From Clostridia bacterium (GTDB lineage Bacteria; Bacillota; Clostridia; TANB77; CAG-508), in assembly GCA_017528375.1 (NCBI GenBank), contig JAFXOY010000062.1:1-64000 (forward strand): a stretch of 64,000 nucleotides of DNA. The letters are read 5' to 3'. The notes beneath the pieces were generated by a model. It did not search any database. It saw nothing but the letters and a program-made list of their open reading frames with translations, and was not told the origin of the DNA. Of the stretch, positions 35,266 to 43,421 are shown piece after piece. Within the stretch, counting starts at the first letter, position 1, and every line of letters starts with the position of its first letter. Both the position numbers and the translations under genes were made by a program.

Positions 35266-35689
35266 ATGAGAGCGCTTGGAATAGATTATGGAGATTCAAG
35301 GGTTGGACTAGCCATTACAGATGCTCTTCGGAATCACGGTTCAAGGTTTAGAAACTATACATCATAATGGAAATGATAAAATAGTGTTAAAACGTTTAGA
35401 GGAACTAGTAAATGAATACGAAATTGACACATTTGTAATAGGAATGCCATATAATATGGATGGTACAAAAACTATTAGAGCAGAAGTTACGAATCAATTT
35501 ATACATAAATTAAAATGTAAATTCAATAAAATTAAAATTGAAGAAATTGATGAAAGATTAACTACTGTTGCAGCTCACAAAACAATGAATTTTTTAGATG
35601 TTAATAAACACAAAAAAAGAGGAATTGTAGATACAATTTCAGCAGTCTACATTTTGGAAATTTATACAAATAAAATGAAAAACAGTTGA
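35266..35689 (+). pseudogene. ruvX: Holliday junction resolvase-like RuvX (YqgF), interrupted by +1 frame break
   Basis: Pre-16S rRNA nuclease / resolvase-like RNase H fold. From ATG 35266 the frame reads MRALGIDYGDSRVGLAITDAL, ideal for the RuvX N-terminus with the first catalytic Asp, then meets CGG at 35329 and stops at 35365-35367 (33 codons). Dropping one base at 35329 continues as GITVQGLETI and on through FVIGMPYNMDGT, IEEIDERLTTVAAHK and a DTISAVYIL end at 35689. Together 140 residues, the normal length, with all catalytic acidic motifs. The break is at CTT-CGG-A. Either a programmed +1 shift, a recent one-base insertion, or a sequencing or assembly error; the flawless remainder argues against an old pseudogene. 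Confidence 0.85.
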
Positions 35690-35852
35690 TTTAATTACTA
35701 ATATAGTGTATTATAAAGTTAATTAATATGGTTAGTGCAAGTTATTGTAAAAAATCTTAATGAAAATTTTAGAATAGCATTAAAGAATTTGCAAATACTA
35801 TATTTGATTAAATAAACAAAAAGAATAATAATTTCTTGAAAGGAGAATTAAA

Positions 35853-36167
35853 ATGAGTGACGAAATGAACAATAATTACAATGAAGAATCAGAAGAAATC
35901 GACAACATCATAGTTTTAAATGATGAAAATGGTGAAGAGGTTCCTTTTGAATTTCTTGATTTAATAGAATTAGATGGAGAAGAATATGTTGTTCTTTTAC
36001 CAGTTGAAGAAGATGAAGAAGCTGATGAAGTTGTTATCTTAAAACTAGAAGATACAGAATCAGAAGATGAAGAATCTTATGTAAGTGTTGATGATGAAGA
36101 AGTTTTGAACAAAGTTTTTGAAATGTTTAAAGAGAAATTTAAAGATGAATTTAATTTTGTTGATTAA
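35853..36167 (+). CDS. DUF1292 (YrzB-like) acidic protein
   Basis: 104 residues, strongly acidic. The DUF1292 core is IIVLNDENGEEVPFEFLDLI, EYVVLLPVEEDEEADEVVIL and VSVDDEEVLNKVFEMFKE. Partner of ireB and ruvX in conserved Firmicute order; function unknown. Here a 163-nt AT-rich spacer with no clear promoter or hairpin separates it from ruvX. AAAGGAGAA ribosome binding site. Confidence 0.93.
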   Translation: MSDEMNNNYNEESEEIDNIIVLNDENGEEVPFEFLDLIELDGEEYVVLLPVEEDEEADEVVILKLEDTESEDEESYVSVDDEEVLNKVFEMFKEKFKDEFNFVD

Positions 36168-36170
36168 TAG

Positions 36171-36194
36171 AAGAACGCGAAAGCGTTCTTTTAA
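36171..36194 (+). terminator. Terminator after the DUF1292 gene
   Basis: AAGAACGC (36171-36178) and GCGTTCTT (36183-36190) with a GAAA tetraloop; a short T-tract merges with the dyad element. Confidence 0.85.
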
Positions 36195-36248
36195 ATTGGG
36201 GACGGTCCTTTTTCGAATTTTTGAAAAAAGGACCGTCTCTAATTTAAA
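36190..36248. repeat. Intergenic dyad element 6 (GGGGACGGTCC type)
   Basis: TTTAAATTGGGGACGGTCC plus T-run (36190-36213) and A-run plus GGACCGTCTCTAATTTAAA (36223-36248). Same family as element 1 at 4149. It lies directly after a terminator. Confidence 0.87.
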
Positions 36249-36254
36249 AAATAC

Positions 36255-36283
36255 TTGAAGCAATCGCAACAATGTGATAGAAT
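36255..36283 (+). promoter_or_regulatory. Promoter of the ABC exporter operon
   Basis: TTGAAG (36255-36260), 17-nt spacer, TAGAAT (36278-36283). Confidence 0.65.
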
Positions 36284-36334
36284 ACGAATATTGTAGTAAA
36301 GTTAAATTATATAAATGAAGGAGGAAATAAAACA

Positions 36335-38629
36335 ATGCTTAAGATACTTAAGAACAATTTGAAGAAATCTTGGATGTCTGTTATTATTATAGTTGCATTA
36401 CTATGTGCACAAGCTATGGCAGACTTGAACTTACCAGATTTTACTTCGAAAATTGTTAACATAGGAATACAACAAAAAGGTGTAGAAAATTCTGCTCCAG
36501 AAGTTATAACAAAAGCTACATTAGAAAAAGCTTTGTTGTTGACAAGAGAAGATAGTTTTATTTTAGATAATTATCAAGTGTTTTCTAAAGAAAATTTATC
36601 TGAAAAAGAATATAATAAATATTTAAAACAATATCCAAATATTGAAAAACAAGAAACATATGTTGTAAAGAAACTAGATGAAGATACTCAAGAAAAGCTA
36701 AATTTAGATATAGGAAAAGCTTTAATGCTTGTTTCTATGTTAGAGAATGAGGAAACTTCAGCACAGTTGAAACAACAAATGGTTTCATATATGAGCAATG
36801 GTATCAGCGAGTTACCCGTAAATCAAACTAACATTGATTTAAACGTAATTATGAGTCAAGATATATTTACTATCATAAATTCAATGCCAGAAGAACAATT
36901 AAATATGATTTTGGATATAGTAGATAAAAAATATTCTGAAATGCCAGATAGCATAATAGAACAAACAGCTATATTATCAGTACAAAAGGAATATGCAAGT
37001 TTAGGTGTAAATTTAGATACACAACAAAATAAATACATATTAATTTCAGGATTAAAAATGCTTGGAGTAGCTTTTATAAGCATGTTTGCTGCTATTTTAA
37101 TTACATTGCTATCAGCAAGATGTGCAGCAACTTTAGGTAGAAATGTAAGGGAGAAAGTTTATAAAAGAGTATTAAGCTTTTCAAGCAATGAATATAGAAA
37201 ATTTGGAAGTTCATCATTAATCACAAGAAATACAAATGATGTTCAACAAATACAAAACTTAATTCCTATGCTATTTAGAGTTGTAATATATGCTCCAATA
37301 GTAGGATTTGGTGCGTTTTTAAAAGTGCTAAATCAAAGCGAAAATTCAATGGCATGGATAATTGGTGTAGCAATTTTAGCAATTGTATTTATAATTGGAT
37401 CACTATTTGCTTTAGCAATGCCAAAATTCAAAAAATTACAAGATTTAATTGATAAATTAAACATGGTATCCAGAGAAATATTAACAGGAATTCCTGTTAT
37501 AAGGGCATTTAACAAAGAAAAATATGAAGAAAATAAATTTGATGAAGCAAATACAGCTTTAACAAAAACAATTATATTTGTAAATAGAATAATGAGTTTT
37601 ATGATGCCACTATTAATGTTTATAATGAATTCAATCAGCTTATTAATAATATGGGAAGGTGCCGCAAATGTTGATAAAGGTATAATGCAAGTAGGAACAG
37701 TTATGACGTTCATGCAATATGCAATGCAAATTGTAATATCATTCTTATTTATTTCAATGTTATCAATAATGCTGCCACGTGCATCTGTATCTGCAAAACG
37801 TATTAATGATGTATTGGAAACAGAAACATTAGTAAAAGATGCAAAAAAATTAAAAAGCTTTAATCCAAGTAAAAAGGGTTTAGTAGAATTCAGAGATGTA
37901 TCTTTTAGATATCCAGATGCTGAATCAGAAGTTTTAACAGATATCAATTTTACAGCAAAACCGGGTGAAGTAACAGCAATTATAGGAAGTACAGGTAGTG
38001 GTAAATCAACAGTTGTAAATCTATTGCCTCGTTTTTATGATGTAACAGGTGGAGAAATTATAGTTGATGGAGTAAACATTAAAGATGTAGCACAAAAAGA
38101 TTTAAGAGATATTATTGGATTTGTTCCACAGAAAGGTGTGTTATTTTCAGGAACAATTGAATCAAATATAAAATACAGCGATGAAAATATGTCTGATGAA
38201 AGAATGATTCAAGCTGCTAAAATAGCTCAAGCAGAAGATTTTATTACAGCAAAAACTGATAACTATAATTCAGAAATTTCTCAAGGAGGAAATAACGTTT
38301 CAGGTGGACAAAAACAACGTTTATCAATAGCAAGAGCAATTGCAAAGAATCCTGAAATATTTGTATTTGACGACAGTTTTTCAGCTTTGGATTTTAAAAC
38401 TGATTTAAAACTACGTACAGCACTTGAAGAAGTAACTAAGGACAAAACCGTAATTATAGTTGCTCAAAGAATTAGCACAATTATGAATGCAAATCAAATT
38501 ATAGTTTTAGATGAAGGAAAAATTGTTGGAAAAGGAACACATAGCGAATTAATGGAAAACAGCGAAGTTTATAGACAAATAGCACTATCACAACTTTCAA
38601 AGGAGGAACTAGAAGATGGCAGAGAATAA
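36335..38629 (+). CDS. ABC exporter subunit A (degenerate ATPase site, extracytoplasmic insertion)
   Basis: 764-residue half-transporter fused to ATPase (BmrC/YheI-like). First membrane helix at about 14-34, then an unusually long extracytoplasmic stretch of about 190 residues (48-240) before the second helix; five further helices to about 480. ATPase: IGSTGSGKSTVVNLLPRFYD (Walker A), NVSGGQKQRLSIARAI, Walker B FVFDDSFSALD where the catalytic Glu is Asp, and AQRIS switch. This degeneracy is normal for heterodimeric exporters. The next gene overlaps by 14 nt. Substrate unknown; drug or lipid-like compounds are usual for this group. Confidence 0.93.
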   Translation: MLKILKNNLKKSWMSVIIIVALLCAQAMADLNLPDFTSKIVNIGIQQKGVENSAPEVITKATLEKALLLTREDSFILDNYQVFSKENLSEKEYNKYLKQYPNIEKQETYVVKKLDEDTQEKLNLDIGKALMLVSMLENEETSAQLKQQMVSYMSNGISELPVNQTNIDLNVIMSQDIFTIINSMPEEQLNMILDIVDKKYSEMPDSIIEQTAILSVQKEYASLGVNLDTQQNKYILISGLKMLGVAFISMFAAILITLLSARCAATLGRNVREKVYKRVLSFSSNEYRKFGSSSLITRNTNDVQQIQNLIPMLFRVVIYAPIVGFGAFLKVLNQSENSMAWIIGVAILAIVFIIGSLFALAMPKFKKLQDLIDKLNMVSREILTGIPVIRAFNKEKYEENKFDEANTALTKTIIFVNRIMSFMMPLLMFIMNSISLLIIWEGAANVDKGIMQVGTVMTFMQYAMQIVISFLFISMLSIMLPRASVSAKRINDVLETETLVKDAKKLKSFNPSKKGLVEFRDVSFRYPDAESEVLTDINFTAKPGEVTAIIGSTGSGKSTVVNLLPRFYDVTGGEIIVDGVNIKDVAQKDLRDIIGFVPQKGVLFSGTIESNIKYSDENMSDERMIQAAKIAQAEDFITAKTDNYNSEISQGGNNVSGGQKQRLSIARAIAKNPEIFVFDDSFSALDFKTDLKLRTALEEVTKDKTVIIVAQRISTIMNANQIIVLDEGKIVGKGTHSELMENSEVYRQIALSQLSKEELEDGRE

Positions 38630-40457
38630 AAGAAAACCTCCAATGGGAGGATCAAGGCGTGGAATGGCACCTGGTGAAAAGGCAAAAGATTTTAAAGGAA
38701 CATTATCTACATTGATAAAAAAATATCTAGCTCCATATAAATTTGCGTTAATAGTTGTTGTAATTTTCGCAATTGCTAGTACGGTATTTTCAATAGTAGG
38801 ACCAAAGATATTAGGAAATGCAACCACCGAAATGTTTACAGGAATTGTAAGTAAAATACAAGGTGGACCAGGAATCAATTTTGGAAAAATAGGAAATATT
38901 TTAATTACATTATTAATTCTATATATAGTAAGTGCTTCGTTTGGAGCAATTCAAGGGTTAATAATGACACAAGTATCTCAAAAATTAACATATAAATTGC
39001 GTAATGATTTGGCTAAAAAGTTAAATAAGTTGCCAATGAATTATTTTGATAAAAAAACAAACGGTGAAGTTCTTTCAATTATCACTAATGATATTGATAC
39101 ATTAGGAATGAACTTAAACCAAAGTATTACACAAATAATAACATCAGTATGTACTTTAATAGGAATCCTGATAATGATGTTTTCAATGAATGTTTGGATG
39201 ACTTTGGTATCATTGCTAATTTTACCAATTTCAGTTTTCGCGGTAAAAAACATTGTTGGAAAATCACAAAAGTATTTTGCAAAACAGCAAGAATATTTAG
39301 GTCATGTTAATGGAAATATTGAGGAAACTTTTGGTGGATATAACATAGTAAAAGTATTTAATGGTGAAGAAAAAGCTATAAAAGAATTCAAAAAATCAAA
39401 TGATGAGTTATATACATCAGCATGGAAATCACAATTTTTATCAGGATTAATGCACCCAATAATGAATTTTATTGGTAACATAGGCTATGTTGCTATAGCT
39501 CTATTAGGAGGATATTTAAGCATACAAGGTAAAATTACAGTTGGTAATATACAATCATTTATTCAATATAATAAACAATTTACACAGCCAATAAATCAAA
39601 TTGCACAAGTATCTAGCATGATTCAAGCAATGGTTGCAGCATCAGAAAGAATTTTCGAATTTTTAGATGAAGATGAAGAGGTTAGAAATGTTACAGATAC
39701 AACTTCAATTGATAGCTTAAAAGGAAATGTAAAATTTGATCATGTTCATTTTGGATATAATGCTGATAGAACAATAATCAATGATTTTAATGCAGATATA
39801 AAAGAAGGTCAAAAGATTGCAATTGTTGGACCAACAGGGGCTGGAAAGACTACAATTGTTAAGTTATTAATGAGATTCTATGATTTAAATTCAGGTAAGA
39901 TTTTAATAGACGGTCATGATATAAGCAAGTTTGACAGAGGCGAAATTAGAAAAATGTTTGGAATGGTTTTACAAGACACATGGTTGTTTAATGGAACTAT
40001 TAAAGATAACATTAGATATAGTAAACAAGACGCATCTGATTCAGAAGTTATTGAAGCGGCAAAAGCTGCACATGTACATCATTTTATAAAAACATTACCA
40101 AATAGCTACAACATGGAAATAAATGAAGAAACAAGCAATATTTCTCAAGGTCAAAAGCAGTTGTTAACAATAGCCAGAGTAATATTAGCAGATCCTAAGA
40201 TATTAATTTTAGATGAAGCTACAAGCTCAATTGATACAAGAACTGAAATTCAAATTCAATCTGCTATGGATGAATTAATGAAAGGCAGAACAAGCTTTAT
40301 TATTGCACATAGGTTGTCTACTATTAGAAATGCGGATTTGATTTTGGTTATGAATAATGGAGATATTGTTGAGCAGGGAACTCATGAGGAATTAATTGAA
40401 AAGAATGGATTTTATGCAGAGTTGTATAATTCTCAATTTGAGGAAGTTGAGGAATAG
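38616..40457 (+). CDS. ABC exporter subunit B (catalytic ATPase site)
   Basis: 613-residue half-transporter (BmrD/YheH-like) with six membrane helices (about 40-330) and an ATPase domain: IVGPTGAGKTTIVKLLMRFY, NISQGQKQLLTIARVI, Walker B ILILDEATSSID with the catalytic Glu, and IIAHRLSTI. It provides the consensus ATP site of the heterodimer together with the upstream subunit, but its signature motif is SQGQ. A basic N-terminal tail (NKRKPPMGGSRRG) precedes the first helix. A hairpin follows the stop. Confidence 0.94.
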   Translation: MAENKRKPPMGGSRRGMAPGEKAKDFKGTLSTLIKKYLAPYKFALIVVVIFAIASTVFSIVGPKILGNATTEMFTGIVSKIQGGPGINFGKIGNILITLLILYIVSASFGAIQGLIMTQVSQKLTYKLRNDLAKKLNKLPMNYFDKKTNGEVLSIITNDIDTLGMNLNQSITQIITSVCTLIGILIMMFSMNVWMTLVSLLILPISVFAVKNIVGKSQKYFAKQQEYLGHVNGNIEETFGGYNIVKVFNGEEKAIKEFKKSNDELYTSAWKSQFLSGLMHPIMNFIGNIGYVAIALLGGYLSIQGKITVGNIQSFIQYNKQFTQPINQIAQVSSMIQAMVAASERIFEFLDEDEEVRNVTDTTSIDSLKGNVKFDHVHFGYNADRTIINDFNADIKEGQKIAIVGPTGAGKTTIVKLLMRFYDLNSGKILIDGHDISKFDRGEIRKMFGMVLQDTWLFNGTIKDNIRYSKQDASDSEVIEAAKAAHVHHFIKTLPNSYNMEINEETSNISQGQKQLLTIARVILADPKILILDEATSSIDTRTEIQIQSAMDELMKGRTSFIIAHRLSTIRNADLILVMNNGDIVEQGTHEELIEKNGFYAELYNSQFEEVEE

Positions 40458-40497
40458 ATAAAACTTGAGGTGTCAATTTATCACCTCAAGTTTTATT
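40458..40497 (+). terminator. Terminator of the ABC exporter operon
   Basis: ATAAAACTTGAGGTG (40458-40472) pairs with CACCTCAAGTTTTAT (40482-40496), followed by a T/A-rich stretch. Confidence 0.85.
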
Positions 40498-40503
40498 TAT
40501 TGT

Positions 40504-40532
40504 TTGACAAAAAAACAAATGTTTAGTAAAAT
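40504..40532 (+). promoter_or_regulatory. Promoter of recG
   Basis: TTGACA (40504-40509), 17-nt spacer, TAAAAT (40527-40532). Confidence 0.8.
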
Positions 40533-40552
40533 TGCAATAACAGAAACATTTG

Positions 40553-40618
40553 AAGACCGTCCCTAAATGTGTCATTTTTGACACAAAATGAGTCCGTCCC
40601 CAAATGTGTCAAAAATGA
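40553..40618. repeat. Intergenic dyad element 7, degenerate copy in the recG leader
   Basis: Carries two direct copies of CCGTCCC-T/C-AAATGTGTCA (40558-40574 and 40593-40611) plus a TGTGTCA/TGACACA hairpin (40568-40583). The full long stem of elements 3 and 9 is lost. Confidence 0.6.
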
Positions 40619-40636
40619 TTGAAAGGAGCGTATTTA

Positions 40637-42682
40637 ATGGATTTAAACAATGATGTTAAATATGTAAAAGGAGTAGGTCCAAACCGTGTGGTTTTATTAA
40701 ATAAATTAGGAATAAATACATTGGAAGATTTAATAACATATTTTCCAAGAGAATATGAAGATAGAAGTAAACCAAAACTTATAAGTGAGGTTGTAGATGG
40801 AGAAGAAGCTTTAATTAGTGGTTTTGTAATATCTAGAGTTTTAGAATTAAAGGTTAGAAAAAATCTTGTTATATATAAATTAACAGTAAGAGATGAATCA
40901 GGACCATGTACTATGACATGGTATAATCAGCCATATTTGAAAAGAATGTTTACAGTGGGTAATGAGTATAGCTTTTATGGAAAAGTAAGTAAAAAAGGCT
41001 CTAGAGTTGAAATGGCATCACCAGTGTTTGATAGTATAGAAAAACAGAAAAATACAGGAAAGATTATTCCAATATATCCACTTACATATAAATTATCACA
41101 AACTACATTAAGACAAATTATTGAAACAGGATTAAATGAAGTAGAAGGAGAGTTAGAAGAAACATTACCAGAATATATTAGACAACAATATAATTTAATA
41201 AATATAAATAATGCAATTCATAATATACATTTTCCACAAGAGTTTTCTGACTTTAAGAAGGCAAGAACTAGATTCGTTTTTGAGGAATTACTTGGAATGC
41301 AGCTTGCATTATTAAAGTTAAAAACACAATATACACAAGAAAAAGTAGGAATTAAGTTTGATGAAAACGTTAAAATTTCAGACGTTATAAATGATTTGCC
41401 TTTTAAATTAACAAAGGCACAATTACGTGTTTTAGAAGAGATAGATAACAATATGGAAAGTCCTAAAACAATGAACAGATTGCTTCAAGGTGATGTTGGT
41501 TCAGGTAAGACTATTGTGTCAGTATTAGCTGCATATAAAGCGGTAAGAAGCGGATATCAAGTTGCAATAATGGCACCAACTGCAATTTTAGCGGCTCAGC
41601 ATTTAGAAAGTTTTACAGAAGTTTTAGGCAAGTATGGAATTAGATGTGAATTACTAACAAGTAGTGTTACTAAAAAGAATAAAGAAGATATATTGGAAAG
41701 ATTACAAAATGGTGAAATTGATGTACTAATTGGAACACATGCTATTTTGGAAGACAATGTTATTTTTAATAACTTAGGATTAGTTGTAACAGATGAGCAA
41801 CATCGTTTTGGAGTAAGACAGCGTAGTAAAATTGCTGCAAAAGGTAATAATCCAGATGTTTTAGTAATGACAGCAACACCAATTCCACGTACATTAGCTT
41901 TAATTCTATATGGTGATTTGGATATTTCAATAATAGATGAATTACCACCAAATAGAAAGAAAATTGAAACTTACGCAGTAAAAAGTTCTATGGCAGAAAG
42001 AGTAAATAATTTCGTAAAACAACAAATAGGAGAGGGAAGACAAGCATATATTGTATGTCCATTAGTTGAAGAAAATGAGGAAATAGATGCAAAATCAGTT
42101 ATAGAATTAGCTGAAGATTATAAAGAAAATGTTTTCAAAGATTATAGAGTTGAATACATTCACGGAAAAATGCGTCCAAAAGAAAAAGATGAAATAATGC
42201 AAAAATTCAAAGATGGGGAAATAGACATTTTAATTTCAACAACAGTAATAGAAGTTGGTGTAAATGTTCCAAATGCAAGTATAATGATAGTTGAAAACGC
42301 TGAAAGATTTGGATTAGCACAACTACATCAGCTACGTGGAAGAGTTGGTAGAGGTAATTATCAATCATATTGTATATTAAAATACAACGGAGGTTCAGAT
42401 GTTGTAAGACAACGTATGAAAATAATGCAAGACACAAATAATGGATTTGTAATTGCAGAAAAAGACTTAGAATTACGTGGAAGCGGTGAATTCTTCGGAA
42501 CAAGACAACATGGAATTCCAGAATTCAAAATAGCTAACTTATTTGAAGATATGCCAACATTACAAACGGTTCAGGCTTTAGCAATCAAAATTATTGATGA
42601 AGATCCAGAGTTGATGCAAGAAAAAAATGAACCTTTAAGGAGAATCGTAGATAAGAAATTTGGGGATAGAATCGAAATTTAA
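40637..42682 (+). CDS. recG: ATP-dependent DNA helicase RecG
   Basis: Branch-migration helicase that remodels stalled forks and Holliday junctions. 681 residues. The N-terminal wedge domain (VKGVGPNRVVLLNKLGI; OB fold at about 55-150) is followed by SF2 motifs: Walker A LQGDVGSGKTIV, DEQHRFGVRQR (DExH), MTATPIPRTLA, STTVIEVGVNVPNAS and QLHQLRGRVGRG. The ATG at 40637 follows AAAGGAGCG; an earlier in-frame ATG at 40619 precedes that site. Confidence 0.98.
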   Translation: MDLNNDVKYVKGVGPNRVVLLNKLGINTLEDLITYFPREYEDRSKPKLISEVVDGEEALISGFVISRVLELKVRKNLVIYKLTVRDESGPCTMTWYNQPYLKRMFTVGNEYSFYGKVSKKGSRVEMASPVFDSIEKQKNTGKIIPIYPLTYKLSQTTLRQIIETGLNEVEGELEETLPEYIRQQYNLININNAIHNIHFPQEFSDFKKARTRFVFEELLGMQLALLKLKTQYTQEKVGIKFDENVKISDVINDLPFKLTKAQLRVLEEIDNNMESPKTMNRLLQGDVGSGKTIVSVLAAYKAVRSGYQVAIMAPTAILAAQHLESFTEVLGKYGIRCELLTSSVTKKNKEDILERLQNGEIDVLIGTHAILEDNVIFNNLGLVVTDEQHRFGVRQRSKIAAKGNNPDVLVMTATPIPRTLALILYGDLDISIIDELPPNRKKIETYAVKSSMAERVNNFVKQQIGEGRQAYIVCPLVEENEEIDAKSVIELAEDYKENVFKDYRVEYIHGKMRPKEKDEIMQKFKDGEIDILISTTVIEVGVNVPNASIMIVENAERFGLAQLHQLRGRVGRGNYQSYCILKYNGGSDVVRQRMKIMQDTNNGFVIAEKDLELRGSGEFFGTRQHGIPEFKIANLFEDMPTLQTVQALAIKIIDEDPELMQEKNEPLRRIVDKKFGDRIEI

Positions 42683-42683
42683 T

Positions 42684-42750
42684 TTGCACAATTGTTTACC
42701 TGTCCCTGGCTGTGCAAAATGCACAGCTGGGACGCGTCCCCAATTGTGCA
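42684..42750. repeat. Intergenic dyad element 8 (TGCACAATTG type)
   Basis: Outer arms TGCACAATTG (42684-42693) and CAATTGTGCA (42741-42750); inner arms GTCCC-GGCTGTGCA and TGCACAGC-GGGAC meet at a 3-nt loop. GGGACGCGTCCCC is itself palindromic. Related to the short elements 2 and 5, which look like fragments of this type. Confidence 0.88.
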
Positions 42751-42758
42751 TTTAGAGG

Positions 42759-42787
42759 TTGACAAATTACAAAAATGTAGTTATAAT
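42759..42787 (+). promoter_or_regulatory. Promoter of the 57-aa membrane peptide gene
   Basis: TTGACA (42759-42764), 17-nt spacer, TATAAT (42782-42787): a consensus promoter. Confidence 0.85.
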
Positions 42788-42820
42788 ATATAGGTAAAAC
42801 AATTGTGAAAGGAGATAGTT

Positions 42821-42994
42821 ATGCTAGCTAAAATTTGGAAAAAATTATTAATGTTCATATTAATCGTAGCATGTTTATTTAATGTTGTTACAAAACTAGT
42901 TAAAAACTCATCAATAGAAGATGAATTACTATCATCAGCACAATATATTCAAGATCAGCAAGATGTTGAAAAACAAGAAAATGTAATAAAATAA
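42821..42994 (+). CDS. 57-residue single-span membrane peptide
   Basis: Starts [20 protein letters not shown]: a short basic lead, one membrane helix (about residues 9-25), then a polar tail rich in Gln, Asp and Glu ([14 protein letters not shown]). A consensus promoter and an AAAGGAGATAG ribosome binding site at ideal distance support real expression. No similarity is recognised. The tail would be outside if the positive-inside rule holds. Located between recG and rpmE with its own promoter. Confidence 0.7.
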   Translation: MLAKIWKKLLMFILIVACLFNVVTKLVKNSSIEDELLSSAQYIQDQQDVEKQENVIK

Positions 42995-43004
42995 TAAAAA
43001 ACTA

Positions 43005-43033
43005 TTGAAAAATATTTTCAACTGTGGTAATAT
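43005..43033 (+). promoter_or_regulatory. Promoter of rpmE
   Basis: TTGAAA (43005-43010), 17-nt spacer, TAATAT (43028-43033). Confidence 0.7.
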
Positions 43034-43076
43034 ATTAAACAGTGATTTTATTTTGATTAAGAGAGGTGAATACAAA

Positions 43077-43277
43077 ATGAGAGAAGGATTACATCCAAAC
43101 TATACAGAAGCAACAATAACATGTGCTTGTGGTAACGTATTTAAAACAAGTTCAACAAAAGAAGATATGAAAGTTGATATTTGTTCAAAATGCCATCCAT
43201 ACTGGACAGGTAACTTAAAAAGAGAAACAACAGGTGGTAGAGCAGATAAATTTAAGAAAAAATTCGGAATTGCATAA
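43077..43277 (+). CDS. rpmE: Large-subunit ribosomal protein L31, zinc-binding type
   Basis: 66 residues. [20 protein letters not shown] then [13 protein letters not shown] shows the four-Cys zinc ribbon (CAC...CSKC) of the C+ form, and [11 protein letters not shown] is the typical end. GAGGTGAAT ribosome binding site. Monocistronic with its own promoter and terminator. Confidence 0.97.
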   Translation: MREGLHPNYTEATITCACGNVFKTSSTKEDMKVDICSKCHPYWTGNLKRETTGGRADKFKKKFGIA

Positions 43278-43281
43278 TTTT

Positions 43282-43318
43282 AAAAAGATAGCCAAGATTA
43301 AAGGGCTATTTTTTTTGT
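43282..43318 (+). terminator. Terminator of rpmE
   Basis: ATAGCC (43288-43293) and GGCTAT (43304-43309), extended by A/T pairs, followed by a T-tract. Confidence 0.85.
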
Positions 43319-43341
43319 CTTCAAATGTTTCCAAAATCCCC

Positions 43342-43370
43342 TTGAAAAAAATGACAAAATATAGTAAAAT
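43342..43370 (+). promoter_or_regulatory. Promoter of miaB-zeta-mutS
   Basis: TTGAAA (43342-43347), 17-nt spacer, TAAAAT (43365-43370). Confidence 0.7.
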
Positions 43371-43421
43371 AAAGGAAATTTTGAAGAAAAGAGAAGATTA
43401 AAAAGTAAGGAGATTTTATAA

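Noticed and set aside
35321..35689. Separate 122-aa protein starting at ATG 35321
   Set aside because: It is the out-of-frame continuation of ruvX; its ATG lies within the upstream frame without an RBS.
37333..37947. 204-codon antisense open frame in the ABC exporter gene
   Set aside because: Lies wholly opposite a strongly supported gene with intact ATPase motifs; no RBS.
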